Part shown: one piece after another, positions 35,215 through 44,102 of the stretch
Layout of the letters: the number at the start of each line of letters is the position of its first letter
Numbering within the stretch: the stretch's first letter is position 1
DNA from: Halorubrum sodomense
GTDB taxonomy: Archaea > Halobacteriota > Halobacteria > Halobacteriales > Haloferacaceae
Assembly: GCF_900111935.1 (NCBI RefSeq)
Contig: NZ_FOYN01000002.1
Span: 558,001-622,000 of the forward strand
DNA length: 64,000 nucleotides
Direction of reading: 5' to 3'
Notes under the pieces: model-generated
Databases searched by the model: none
Told to the model about the DNA's origin: nothing
The model's input: the letters and a program-made list of their open reading frames with translations, nothing else
Made by a program: the position numbers and the translations under genes

Positions 35215-36150
35215 GTGAAGCGACGAACGGCCCTCACCACACTCGCAGCCCTCCCAACCGGCATCGGCTTCGCTGGCTGTTCCGCTCGTCAACCGACCTG
35301 TACCGACGGCTACACGGTAACGCTGGAGCCGCTGGACCGGGCCGCCCTGTTCGAACAGGTGGTCAGGGCCCCGCCCGAGACTGTTCGCACGTACACGGAC
35401 TACCTGCTCCGGCTGTTCGCCCGTGACCCCACCACCGAACGGCGTACGCTCCCCAGCGGTATCGTCGACACCACCTTTCTCGCCGTTGAAGACACCTACT
35501 ACCAAGCCGTCCGAACGATCGAGGAGGTCGCCGGCGTCGAGGTGACCCGGACGGTGACGCTGCCGGAGGGGTCGCCAACGCCGGACGTCCGATACGCCAC
35601 CCTCGACCGTCGCGACCGGGCGGCGTTCCTCGCGGCCGACTCCGAAGGACTCCTCACAGATTCTACCGCCGACACCCGCGCCATCGTCCGCAACAGGGAC
35701 GGCGACCCGCTCGAACTGACCCTGCGCTACCCCACAACTGCTGTCGGCGGCTTCCAGTTGACCGGCCCGGAGGCGGTACTGTTCGCGGTGAACGGGGCGG
35801 TCCTCCGGCTCACTCGAACCGACCGGGCCGAGCGAACGATTCGCACCTTCCGGATTCGGTTCGAACCCCGAGGCACGACGAGAGAAGCAGTCATCGGGCG
35901 CCTCCTGGATACGTATGGCACCAAATTGCCGAGGACGTCGCTGTCGCCGGCAGATCGGGCGTTTCTGGATGCGGCTATCGACGAACCCCAGACCGTCTGT
36001 ACGGATGGCTCGCAAGCCTCGCCGGCGACGCCGACGCCGGCAGCCTCAATGTCTCTCCTGAAGACCCTACGAGACACCATGTTCGTCCGCTACGATGGGC
36101 AGTGGTACGACGCGAGCGTCTCGAACGACCAAGGCGCTGCTTCTGCGTGA
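35215..36150 (+). CDS. Tat-exported lipoprotein of unknown function
   Basis: A 311-residue protein starting at a GTG with a Tat-lipoprotein signal (MKRRTALTTLAALPTGIGFA followed by GC). Lipid attachment is expected at the cysteine of the GFAGC lipobox (residue 22). The mature part is mixed alpha/beta with a central segment (DPLELTLRYPTTAVGGFQLT) and ends in a Ser/Thr/Pro-rich stretch followed by FVRYDGQWYDASV. No family is recognised. It is one of several Tat lipoproteins in this region, and the gene before it (34563-34988) is a broken relative in layout only. Confidence 0.65.
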   Translation: MKRRTALTTLAALPTGIGFAGCSARQPTCTDGYTVTLEPLDRAALFEQVVRAPPETVRTYTDYLLRLFARDPTTERRTLPSGIVDTTFLAVEDTYYQAVRTIEEVAGVEVTRTVTLPEGSPTPDVRYATLDRRDRAAFLAADSEGLLTDSTADTRAIVRNRDGDPLELTLRYPTTAVGGFQLTGPEAVLFAVNGAVLRLTRTDRAERTIRTFRIRFEPRGTTREAVIGRLLDTYGTKLPRTSLSPADRAFLDAAIDEPQTVCTDGSQASPATPTPAASMSLLKTLRDTMFVRYDGQWYDASVSNDQGAASA

Positions 36151-36221
36151 CCACTCCGGGAGAACGACGAGCGCGTCCAATTGAATTTGGGCCGGCTCAA
36201 GACGAGTCGAGATCCACCGAG

Positions 36222-36717
36222 CTATCCGCCCTCAGCAGGCTGATCGTAGTGGTCGTTCACACCGGCAGTCGTCACTACCCACGTCGTCTCGCCTGTCTCG
36301 CCCGTTACGACCGACAGGTACTGTCCAGCCTCACCCGCTTGCGGGTCAAACGAGACCGTTTCAGCGTTCGGATCGGGGCGGTGCACCGTCGACAGTGATC
36401 TTCACCTCGTACTCGATCGGTTCGGTGAACGCGTCCGGATACAGGACGGTGTCCCCGGGACGGAGCGACACCGACGCGTGTAGGTGGCGCTGTGGCAAAG
36501 GAACGCCACGCTCGTCACCGTCATCCGTCCGATAGGTCTCCGGAGCGTCGACGACGCGGACACCAAGCCTGTGGGGAAGGTCATCTAGGTTAGCGAACCC
36601 GAGACTCCCGGCCGAGAGAAAGACATCGTCGTCAGACCGCAGCCCACAGCCCGCAACTGAAACAGTGGCGGCCAGTCCGGTACACCTGAGGAGGGCTCGA
36701 CGGGTCACACAGGGCAT
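36222..36717 (-). pseudogene. Tat lipoprotein gene with one frameshift
   Basis: The first 118 codons (ATG at 36717) encode a Tat lipoprotein signal (MPCVTRRALLRCTGLAATVS, lipobox VAGC) and a beta-rich domain (HLHASVSLRPGDTVLYPDAF). The frame then ends at 36361. A shift of one base near 36378-36382 continues the coding pattern (DPNAETVSFDPQAGEAGQYL, then SVVTGETGETTWVVT) to a stop at 36222-36224, giving about 164 residues. It is either a true frameshift or a sequence error; the quality of the downstream frame argues that the full protein once existed. Confidence 0.55.
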
Positions 36718-36948
36718 TAAGGGTATTTGATCGCGGGAGGTCAGTATTGTTTTTCATCTGCGCTGAGCTCACCCTCCGAATTACTCTTGCTGTTCTTGAC
36801 AGGTGCTCGGTGGTTCATACGATGGTTGTTGTATGGACTGCGTATATACAGTACAGACTGACCGCGAGAAAGCAGCGGTGTCTACTCAGTATAGAGCACG
36901 CACTAACCAGTCGGTAGTTGTGTGAGAACTTGCTCCGGGCAACCGCGC

Positions 36949-37122
36949 TCAGAGGTTCGTGTTGTCAAGAACCCTGTTACTCCCTTCAAGAATCATGAAC
37001 ACGGCGAGCATCCGCCATGCGAGCGCCATATCGGCGAAAGCCGGAATCGTGAACGTCGTGATGACAACCGCAACCGCCCCGAGGACTTCCGCGGCCCCGA
37101 CGGCTACAAGTACCCTATTCAT
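36949..37122 (-). CDS. Small membrane protein (57 aa), last gene of the M23 operon
   Basis: A 57-residue protein with an ATG at 37122 (MNRVLVAVGAAEVLGAVAVV, then ITTFTIPAFADMALAWRMLA). It has one to two hydrophobic helices and a polar end (EGSNRVLDNTNL). It is on the same strand, 50 bases after the 69-residue membrane gene. The gene is shorter than usual annotation limits; its composition and operon position support it. Confidence 0.5.
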   Translation of the reverse strand: MNRVLVAVGAAEVLGAVAVVITTFTIPAFADMALAWRMLAVFMILEGSNRVLDNTNL

Positions 37123-37172
37123 GGGTATAGAAAATGTCAGTTATTCGGGACATTTTCACGCTGTAAATCGAT

Positions 37173-37382
37173 TTAAATACCATCGCTGTATCGTAATCCG
37201 GTGTAAACCACGATCAGAAGTGCTACGAGGACGCCAATTAGAAGATTGAACCCGCTTCCGTCATATCCATAGGGTACTGACAGGTCAGTTGTCCTGTCCA
37301 GAATCATCAGTAATACAGCGAGGCCGGCGACACCGATGCCAATCAATCGACCGATATGCGAAGTATCCCGTTTGTCTGACAT
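37173..37382 (-). CDS. Small two-helix membrane protein (69 aa)
   Basis: A 69-residue protein with a charged head (MSDKRDTSHIGR), two membrane helices (LIGIGVAGLAVLLMILDRTT and GFNLLIGVLVALLIVVYTGL) and a short tail. Its ATG at 37382 follows the stop of the preceding 43-residue gene (TAG 37386-37388) by only three bases, indicating one transcript and probably coupled translation. The function is unknown. Confidence 0.6.
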   Translation of the reverse strand: MSDKRDTSHIGRLIGIGVAGLAVLLMILDRTTDLSVPYGYDGSGFNLLIGVLVALLIVVYTGLRYSDGI

Positions 37383-37385
37383 ATC

Positions 37386-37517
37386 CTACGGATTGATGTG
37401 TGAATGGAAGATTGGTTTGCGAATTTCACCGTACCGACGGGCGAGACGGACCAGCACGGCAGTCCACAGAGTCAGGCCCGCGAAGACCGTCACCTGAACG
37501 GCGAGTCCGTCAATCAC
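37386..37517 (-). CDS. Membrane microprotein (43 aa), overlaps M23 gene
   Basis: A 43-residue protein starting at a GTG that overlaps the M23 gene stop by four bases (GTGA), so it is very likely translationally coupled. It encodes one membrane helix (GLAVQVTVFAGLTLWTAVLV) followed by a basic stretch (RLARRYGEIRKPIFHSHINP), which predicts an N-out, C-in orientation. The tight packing with both neighbours is the main support. Confidence 0.6.
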   Translation of the reverse strand: MIDGLAVQVTVFAGLTLWTAVLVRLARRYGEIRKPIFHSHINP

Positions 37518-38581
37518 GCAGGCTCACCCCCCTCGGTACCGGCGGCCCGGTCGCCCGCCCAGAGGTACAGCGTCTCGGCCTCGTCAGGGGTGCCGTAAAC
37601 ATCGTGGTCGGCCCGCCGATCGTCGGGCCGGCGCACCTCAATGTCCCGGAACTGGGGGACGAGACCGGCAGCGATCCAGAAGTTCGAGTGGTCTTGGACT
37701 TGGAAGTGGAGGTGAGGTTCGGTGGACATGCCCGAGTTCCCACATTCACCGACGACGTCGCCACGGGAGACCTCCTCGCCGGGGGCGACCGTCACGCTGC
37801 CTTCCCGGAGATGGGCCAGTGTGCTGTACTCGCCGTCGTCGTGTTCGATGACGACGTAGTTGCCGACGATGTTCCAGGTTCGCCACTCTACTCGCGCGCT
37901 CCCGGGTTCGGGGTGGTCACGTAGGCCGTCCTCGACGGCGACGATGGTGCCGTCGGCGGGTGCCGTGACCGGCTCGCCGAACGCGTAGTAGTCCTCTAAC
38001 CGCTGCCCGTTCCCTTCGTGAGTGTCTCCGTCATCGTCGGTAACCACGAGGTCGTAGGCGTACCGTTGGGAAACAAGCCCCCAGGAGTGGGACGTGGACT
38101 TGGTGATGCCGCCGTTGGTGACCGTCCACTCCCTTTCAACAGGGACGGAGAACTTCGTCGTCGGTGTCTTGCGAGTTCGATTGGGCGGTCGCCCGCGATG
38201 GCGGATGTAGGCGACGGCGGTCCCGCCCGATTGGAGGAGTTGCGTAAACAGTCCCCAGGGGGTAATCATAAAGACGAGTTGTGAAGCGATGATCTTCGCC
38301 CGTGCCCAGTTCGACAGGCCGTGGTCATAGCCGTCCTCTGTCGTCGAAACGGTCGCCAGCACCAGCGGCAACACCCCGCCGATGAGGTACAGGATGTTGT
38401 CCGCCGGTTCGGGCACGCCAAAGTGGTCGGCAGTCAGACCCAGGGCGAGGAACACGCCCACAATGGCGAAGCTGTTGCGGTTGGCCAGCCACTCGACGAC
38501 CTGCCGGAACGCCGATAGCTCTGAGTCTGTCTCCTCAGCCGACGCGGATCGGTCGGCAGATGCATTTAGGTTCTCACTCAT
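37514..38581 (-). CDS. Membrane-anchored M23/LytM-like peptidase-fold protein
   Basis: A 355-residue protein starting at the ATG at 38581. An N-terminal polar segment, three hydrophobic segments (about residues 40-60, 65-85 and 100-130), and a C-terminal LytM domain (about 190-325) are visible: SQRYAYDLVVTDDDG, APADGTIVAVEDG, NYVVIEHDDGEYSTLAHL, and HLHF in EPHLHFQVQDH. The first zinc ligand of true M23 peptidases (His in HxxxD) is replaced in QRYAYD, so activity may be altered or absent. Haloarchaea lack peptidoglycan, so the target is unknown. It leads an operon with three tiny membrane proteins and is divergent from an HTH regulator. Confidence 0.75.
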   Translation of the reverse strand: MSENLNASADRSASAEETDSELSAFRQVVEWLANRNSFAIVGVFLALGLTADHFGVPEPADNILYLIGGVLPLVLATVSTTEDGYDHGLSNWARAKIIASQLVFMITPWGLFTQLLQSGGTAVAYIRHRGRPPNRTRKTPTTKFSVPVEREWTVTNGGITKSTSHSWGLVSQRYAYDLVVTDDDGDTHEGNGQRLEDYYAFGEPVTAPADGTIVAVEDGLRDHPEPGSARVEWRTWNIVGNYVVIEHDDGEYSTLAHLREGSVTVAPGEEVSRGDVVGECGNSGMSTEPHLHFQVQDHSNFWIAAGLVPQFRDIEVRRPDDRRADHDVYGTPDEAETLYLWAGDRAAGTEGGEPA

Positions 38582-38712
38582 CAGTCTAACCCTTGTACCA
38601 GTGGATATTAGTGGTTTTGAGAATTCAGGTTCACAAGTCTTGGTACCAAACCACATTTCTATGCCGGCCAACCGGCGGTAAGCTTACTACGATATCACAC
38701 AGACTAACTCAT

Positions 38713-39591
38713 ATGACCGACGGCGAGGGACGCCTCGCTCAGCCTCGGGACGCGTTTGCTCTGTTGAGTCACGATCTCAGGCTGGAGATCCTACTGGCCC
38801 TGCTGTCTCACTGGGAAGCCGTCGATACCGAGCCCCAGCGGTACTCCGAGTTGATGCGGGCGGTCGGAATGGAGGACAGCGGGAAGTTCAATTACCATCT
38901 CGACAGGCTCCGAGGTGTCTACCTCCGGAAGACCGACGCCGGGTACGTCCCGACCGCTAGCGCCACCGCGCTGTACCGCGCCGTCCTGGCCCACCGGCCG
39001 ACTGCGACGCCCGACCGTACCCACCTCGATCCGGGCGTCGACTGCCCCCGTTGCGGGGCGGGGCTCGCTGGCGTCTACGAGCGTGAGTTCTTCTCGTTGC
39101 GGTGTGGCTCCTGTGACAGTGTCGTCGGGGAGTTCACCTATCCGTTACCGAAGAACGGCCTGGCTGAGCGGACCGACCGGGAGGTACTTGAAGCCGTCTA
39201 CGACCGCGCGCGCGAACATATCGGCCTCGCCCGTCGTGGGCAGTGCCCTGACTGCGGTGGGACGACGACGCGGACCGTGGAGGCGTCGGCCGTCACGGAG
39301 ACAGAGCCACCGATTCACATCGACTGTGACACCTGCACGTGGACGGTTCGAACCGGATTCATGCTACCGTTTCTAACCGATGCCCGTGTACTGGCAGCTC
39401 TAGACGCGGTGGGCGTGGCAGTCGAGGAGTGCTTTCCGTGGGAACTCCCTAACCCGACGGCGACGGTGACCGACACCGAACCCGCGGAGGTCGATCTCGT
39501 CGTGACGACTAGCGAGGGCGAAGTGACGATCACCACCGACAGCGACCTGTCGGTACAAGAGATCCGGACAGACTGCCGGGCATCGGAGTAG
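38713..39591 (+). CDS. ArsR-like winged-helix regulator with zinc ribbons
   Basis: A 292-residue protein. The N-terminal winged helix (residues about 8-75: AFALLSHDLRLEILLALLSH, YSELMRAVGMEDSGKFNYHL, RGVYLRKTDAGYVP) is typical of haloarchaeal ArsR-like regulators. Two cysteine clusters follow (CPRCGAGL with CGSCD; CPDCGGTT with CDTC), probably zinc ribbons. The acidic C-terminal third may bind a ligand. It is divergent from the M23 operon with 131 bases between starts, so it may control that operon and itself; this is inferred from position only. Confidence 0.75.
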   Translation: MTDGEGRLAQPRDAFALLSHDLRLEILLALLSHWEAVDTEPQRYSELMRAVGMEDSGKFNYHLDRLRGVYLRKTDAGYVPTASATALYRAVLAHRPTATPDRTHLDPGVDCPRCGAGLAGVYEREFFSLRCGSCDSVVGEFTYPLPKNGLAERTDREVLEAVYDRAREHIGLARRGQCPDCGGTTTRTVEASAVTETEPPIHIDCDTCTWTVRTGFMLPFLTDARVLAALDAVGVAVEECFPWELPNPTATVTDTEPAEVDLVVTTSEGEVTITTDSDLSVQEIRTDCRASE

Positions 39592-39859
39592 TCGACGTGA
39601 GCGGTCGATGTGCTGCTCTGGCGAGGATGCCTGTAGTAACCGGTTAGGTGGATGTCACGATCTTATTGAATCCATTCTCTACATGTTTCACCGATATTCT
39701 GATATATTTCACACAAGTTGCCACTCATCATAGTACGTGTCCCCCCTCTATTGAGCGTTTAGAAGGGTTCTTCCTGAAAACGTGTTCTCTACCGGTTAGT
39801 GCCTTCGACACCCCACTCGGACTACCTTCTGACATCTCGCCCAGAAACGGTTCACTGAC

Positions 39860-41462
39860 TGGCCCGCTTACGATACGACACCGCTGTACGACCGGCACTC
39901 GCTCGCTGCGCTCGAAGAAGACATTCGGACCGTCGCCACGGTCTGGTTCACACACGAGGCCCACGCCTCCGTCGACGAGTTCGCCTGCCACTACCCCCTC
40001 GCCTACCATGATTTCGGACCGAACGACCGGTACGCCAGCTCGTCACAGTACCAGATGAGCCAGCTATTCCGAGTCTTCCTGCTCGAAACACTCCACGGCT
40101 GGGACCACGAAACGGCCCTGCTCGAGTATCTTGACCAGCAACCGGAGCTTTGTGAAGAACTGGGATTTGAAACCATCCCAGATCAATCGACGCTGTGGCG
40201 TAACTGGCACTAGCGGTTCACGTCCGATCTCCAGGAGACGGTCCAGACGGCTGCGCGGACGATTCTCATCAAAGCGTCCCAGGCGGGCGTTGCCGTCCCC
40301 CGCGAACCCGACATCAGCCATCCACTGCGCGATACCGATGATGAGGAGACGGATCTGAACGACCAAACTGTCCTCAACCGGACTGAAGACATCACCGATC
40401 ACGTCAGCCGCATCGTCTTCCCCACGTTCTCCTTAGACCGTGGCGAGGGCTGTGAGATCTACGAGAACGCCTACTGGGGCCTACAGACATATCTCGGACT
40501 TCGCGAGCGGCTGGCTGCGAACGAAGGTGCTCGTAGTTTCCTCTACGAGTCGACTCGGGATCGGACGCTACTGGGGCACGCCCACCGGGAGCAGATCCGC
40601 GACCTCTCGATTGACCAAGTGCGAGAGATGTACCGGCAGGCCAGCTCTTGAACGAAGTTGCGGAGACAGAGCAGTTCTTTCGAGCCGGAATCGTCGCAAT
40701 CGACATTACCGAAGCTGATCCTTTCACAGGTAACCGCACGGGCCACGAGGACGAGATCATCGGGACGAAGGAGAAGACCGACGAGTACGCTTACCAGTGG
40801 GCGACAGTCCAGCTGGTCGGTAACGCCGTCCCGCTGGTCCTCGATGCCCGCCCGGTACGGAAAGGCGAGTCACGACTGGAAATTATCGAGGATTTGCTAG
40901 ATTCGGCTGAAGAGCTCGTCCACGTCGATAACGTGCTGATGGACCGGGAGTTCGATAGCCAGCACGTCTTGGAGATGATCAGCCAGCGTGGCCTGTCGTG
41001 TGTCGTTCCCAAGCGGATGCAGACCAGTGAGAAAGCGCAGGCAAAGCGGTTGCTCCGACGTGGTCAAGACCGCTACGAGACCGACCGGAAGCTCCACCTC
41101 GAGAAGAACGAATGGCACGAGACGACGCTGATCTACCGTCGGAAAGAAGACTCCGAGCACGACGACCACCGGCAGTACTCGGTGTTCATGACGAATTGCG
41201 GGAGCGGTCACCTCAAGAGTACGGGTTTCGGTGAGAGATCGAGAGCGGCTACAGGTCAATAAAGCGGTTCATGGCGGCGACGACGTCGAAGAATTTCGAG
41301 CTCCGATTCTTTTACTTCGCATTCGCGTGTCTTTTGTATTCGATTTGGCGAGCGGTCGATTTGCTCGTCCAAGTTCAGTTGACGGGTGAGTACGAACACC
41401 CACTCATTGTGACGGCCGACAATACGCTCACGCTGCTGAAGAAGGAGACCGGAATCGGATAG
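39860..41462 (+). pseudogene. Decayed YREK (IS4-like) transposase
   Basis: Coherent transposase sequence runs through three frames. It starts WPAYDTTPLYDRHSLAALEE and has a TAG at 40211-40213. It shifts frame near 40640-40650 (before LNEVAETEQFFRAGIVAID) and again near 41217, and it has a TGA where the family has Trp in YGFRWEIESGYRSIK. The Y-2-R-3-E-6-K pattern marks the IS4-like group. Catalytic-aspartate regions are AIDITEADPFTG and NVLMDREFDSQHV. The C-terminus ends LTLLKKETGIG at 41462. At least four lesions make it inactive. Confidence 0.8.
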
Positions 41463-41746
41463 AGAGATACTCTGTCCGGGCCAATCCGGATTCCTGAGTG
41501 GCAACGCTGCCGGGGATCTTGAAAATTCACTGGTCTAGTTGGTAGTACGACACCAGAATACTATCGAGAGTAGATCCGAAGCAGTTTCGCCTCGAAAATT
41601 CGGCCGAAACCACGCATCACAGCCCCGATAAACCCGCTGTAATCTCAACTTCCATGTAGTCCGAATTCTATATTGCGTTATCTGATTTATTATCAGATCC
41701 TCCCGAACGCGCGTCCCTTTTAGGATTCGCCGGAGTAGGGGCGCGT
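41463..41746. other. Intergenic stretch with a perfect inverted repeat
   Basis: The only structure is ATCTGAT, TTATT, ATCAGAT (41680-41698), a perfect 7-bp inverted repeat about 20 bases upstream of the Rio2 promoter (TTTTAG, 41718-41723). It may be a terminator or the outer end of the decayed transposon. Confidence 0.4.
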
Positions 41747-42661
41747 ATGGTGCGAAACGTCGCCGGCGACATGGCGGAGCTCGACCCCGAGGACTTCTAC
41801 CTCCTCTCGGGCGTCGAGCAGGGGATGCGCTTCTCGGAATGGGTCCGCCGCGACAAGCTCCCGGAGTACGCCGACCTGACGCGCGAGGAGGTCGACTACC
41901 GGATCGACCGCTGTCTCGACCGCGAGCTGATCGAGCGGAAAACGATCCAGTACGAGGGGTACCAGCTCACCTTCGAAGGGTATGACGCCCTGGCGCTCCG
42001 GACGTTCGCCGAGCGCGAGACGATAGACGGGGTAGGGTCGCCGCTCGGGCTCGGCAAGGAGGGCGACGTGTACGAGGCGCAGTCGTTCCGGCCGCTCGCC
42101 CTGAAGTACCACCGGGAGGGGTACACCAACTTCCGCGAGGTGAACCGCGGACGCGAGTACACCGCCGACCGGGACCACGTCTCGTGGCTCTACACCGCGC
42201 GCAAGGCGGCCGAACGCGAGTACGAGGCGATGGAGGAGCTGTACCCCGACGTGAGCGTCCCGCGACCGGTCGACCACAACCGCCACGCCATCGTGATGGA
42301 GAAGTTCGCCGGGGCGGAGCTCTCGCGCGCGACGCTCGACCCGGAACAGGCGGTCGGCGTCCTCGACCTGATCCTCCGGGAGCTGGCGACCGCCCACGAG
42401 CTGGGCTGGGTCCACGCCGACGCCTCCGAGCACAACGTCGCGGTCGCCGAAAGCGGTATCACGATCTTCGACTGGCCGCAGGCGGTGTCCGTCGACCACG
42501 AGAACGCGCGCGAGTTCCTCGAACGCGACGTCGAGAACCTCACGCGGTACTTCGCTCGTAAGTATCCCCACGAGGTGCCTCGAAACGCCGATATCGACGG
42601 TATCGCCGGCGCTATCGCCGACGGCTCGTTCGAGAGCGTTCGGACGTTCGGCGCCGAGTAA
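41747..42661 (+). CDS. rio2: RIO2-type serine/threonine protein kinase
   Basis: A 304-residue Rio2 kinase, which in archaea and eukaryotes acts in small-subunit ribosome maturation. The N-terminal winged helix spans residues about 10-85 (EDFYLLSGVEQGMRFSEWV). The kinase domain shows the nucleotide loop GLGKEGDVYEA (about 99-109), the metal-lysine block PLALKYHREGYTNFR, the hinge IVMEKFAGAEL, the catalytic loop HADASEHNVAV and the metal-binding FDWPQAV. A TTTTAG block about 27 bases upstream fits leaderless transcription. The gene marks the return from accessory to core sequence. Confidence 0.93.
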   Translation: MVRNVAGDMAELDPEDFYLLSGVEQGMRFSEWVRRDKLPEYADLTREEVDYRIDRCLDRELIERKTIQYEGYQLTFEGYDALALRTFAERETIDGVGSPLGLGKEGDVYEAQSFRPLALKYHREGYTNFREVNRGREYTADRDHVSWLYTARKAAEREYEAMEELYPDVSVPRPVDHNRHAIVMEKFAGAELSRATLDPEQAVGVLDLILRELATAHELGWVHADASEHNVAVAESGITIFDWPQAVSVDHENAREFLERDVENLTRYFARKYPHEVPRNADIDGIAGAIADGSFESVRTFGAE

Positions 42662-42790
42662 AGCGTATGGCGCGATACGAAATACGATTCGCGACCGATC
42701 CGCCTTCGAACGGCTCCTCTCTCCCACGGGTCGCCCCGTTCCCGCTCCGCCGCCGCCGCTCGCGCATTCCTCGGGACTGCTCGCTCGTAT

Positions 42791-42840
42791 TTAGGCCCAC
42801 CTAAGATTCGAAACCGATTTAATCCTTTAGGGTGGCCTAA
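42791..42840 (+). promoter_or_regulatory. Paired iron-repressor (DtxR-type) boxes around the TATA box, operon 1
   Basis: Two palindromes, TTAGGCCCACCTAA (42791-42804) and TTAGGGTGGCCTAA (42827-42840), match the TTAGG-N4-CCTAA core of DtxR/IdeR-type operators. They start 36 bases apart. The TATA-like GATTTAAT lies between them, about 27 bases before the ATG, so the second box covers the expected transcription start. A bound iron-loaded repressor would block TBP/TFB. Confidence 0.75.
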
Positions 42841-42845
42841 ACCGT

Positions 42846-44102
42846 ATGGGATCAGACGCGGACCGACTCGCCGGCACGCGACGCGACGCGATCAGGTACG
42901 TCGGCGCCGTCGCCGGCGCGGGACTGCTCGCCGGATGTAGCGGAAGGGACGCGGCGCCGAGCGAGTCCGAGGACGGGAACGGATCTGCGGACGGCGGCTC
43001 CGGCGGCGACTCGTCGGACGGGAACGCTGGCGCGGACGCGTACACCGCCTCGATGGCCCCGGTCGGCGAGGTGACGTTCGACTCGGTCCCGGAAGACGTG
43101 CTGGTGTACAGCCTGCTGTACGCCGACCTCGCGGTGGCGCTCGGCCACGGCGACGCGGTCAACTCGCTCGGGTTCGACGCCGACGCCGGCGGGAACACGC
43201 TCGACGCCTACTACGCCGACCTCGACGGCGTCTCCTTCGACCGCGACGGGCTCACGCAGCTCAACTCCGGATCGGGCGGCGGCATCTCCGTCGACCGCGA
43301 ACTCCTCTACGAGCTCGACTCCGACCTCCACCTCGCCGACCCCGCCCTGTTCGCCTCCTTTGACGGCTGGAGCGCGGACGATGTGGCCGAGATCCGCGAC
43401 AGAGTCGGACCGTGGTTCGGCAACGTCTACAGCCGGCGGCACTCGGAGCCGCCCGCGCCGTACCGCGACGACTACGAGTACTACGGACTCTCGGAGATCG
43501 GCGAGCGCGTCGCCGCCGCGTTCCGGGAGGAGGAGCGGTTCGCCGCGCTCGACGCGGTCCGCGAGGACCTGATCGAAACGATCCGCAGCGACCTCCCGCC
43601 GGCCGAGGAGCGGCCGACGGTCGCGACGCTCATCTACATGGACGGGACCTACTACCCCTCGCGGACCGACGACCCCGGGTTCGCGAACGCGCACGTGCGC
43701 CCGCTCGACGTGCCCGACGCGTTCGCGGGCGACGATGTCACCTACGAGACGGCCTACGACCACGAGCAGCTGCTCGAGGTCGACCCCGACGTCGTCCTCC
43801 ACCAGTACGGGATCGCCTCCTACTACGACGTGGGCGCGATCCGCGCGGAGCTGTCGGAGCACCCGGTCGCGGGCGATCTCTCCGCGGTCGCGGACGACCG
43901 GTTCTACCCCTCCGGCACCCCCGTTCAGGGGCCGCTGATGAACCTGTTCCAGCTGGAGATGACCGCGAAGCAGCTGTTCCCCGACCGGTTCGGCGAGTGG
44001 CCGGGCTACGAGCACGGCGACGACTACCCGGAGATCCCCGCCGACGAGCGGCTGTTCGACCGCGAGGAGGTCGCCTCGATCGTCGCCGGAGGGGCGGAAT
44101 GA
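42846..44102 (+). CDS. ABC substrate-binding lipoprotein, siderophore/haem iron uptake
   Basis: A 418-residue Tat lipoprotein (GTRRDAIRYVGAVAGAGLLA, then GC). After an acidic low-complexity linker (about residues 38-65) comes a two-lobed FecB/BtuF-type binding domain: MAPVGEVTFDSVPEDVLVYS, a central helix region and VDPDVVLHQYGIAS with FYPSGTPVQGPLMNLFQLEM. It captures an iron complex outside the membrane and hands it to the permease. The stop overlaps the next start (ATGA), so the flavoprotein is co-translated. Two DtxR-type boxes precede it. It is similar in layout to the second binding protein at 47346-48590. Confidence 0.85.
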   Translation: MGSDADRLAGTRRDAIRYVGAVAGAGLLAGCSGRDAAPSESEDGNGSADGGSGGDSSDGNAGADAYTASMAPVGEVTFDSVPEDVLVYSLLYADLAVALGHGDAVNSLGFDADAGGNTLDAYYADLDGVSFDRDGLTQLNSGSGGGISVDRELLYELDSDLHLADPALFASFDGWSADDVAEIRDRVGPWFGNVYSRRHSEPPAPYRDDYEYYGLSEIGERVAAAFREEERFAALDAVREDLIETIRSDLPPAEERPTVATLIYMDGTYYPSRTDDPGFANAHVRPLDVPDAFAGDDVTYETAYDHEQLLEVDPDVVLHQYGIASYYDVGAIRAELSEHPVAGDLSAVADDRFYPSGTPVQGPLMNLFQLEMTAKQLFPDRFGEWPGYEHGDDYPEIPADERLFDREEVASIVAGGAE

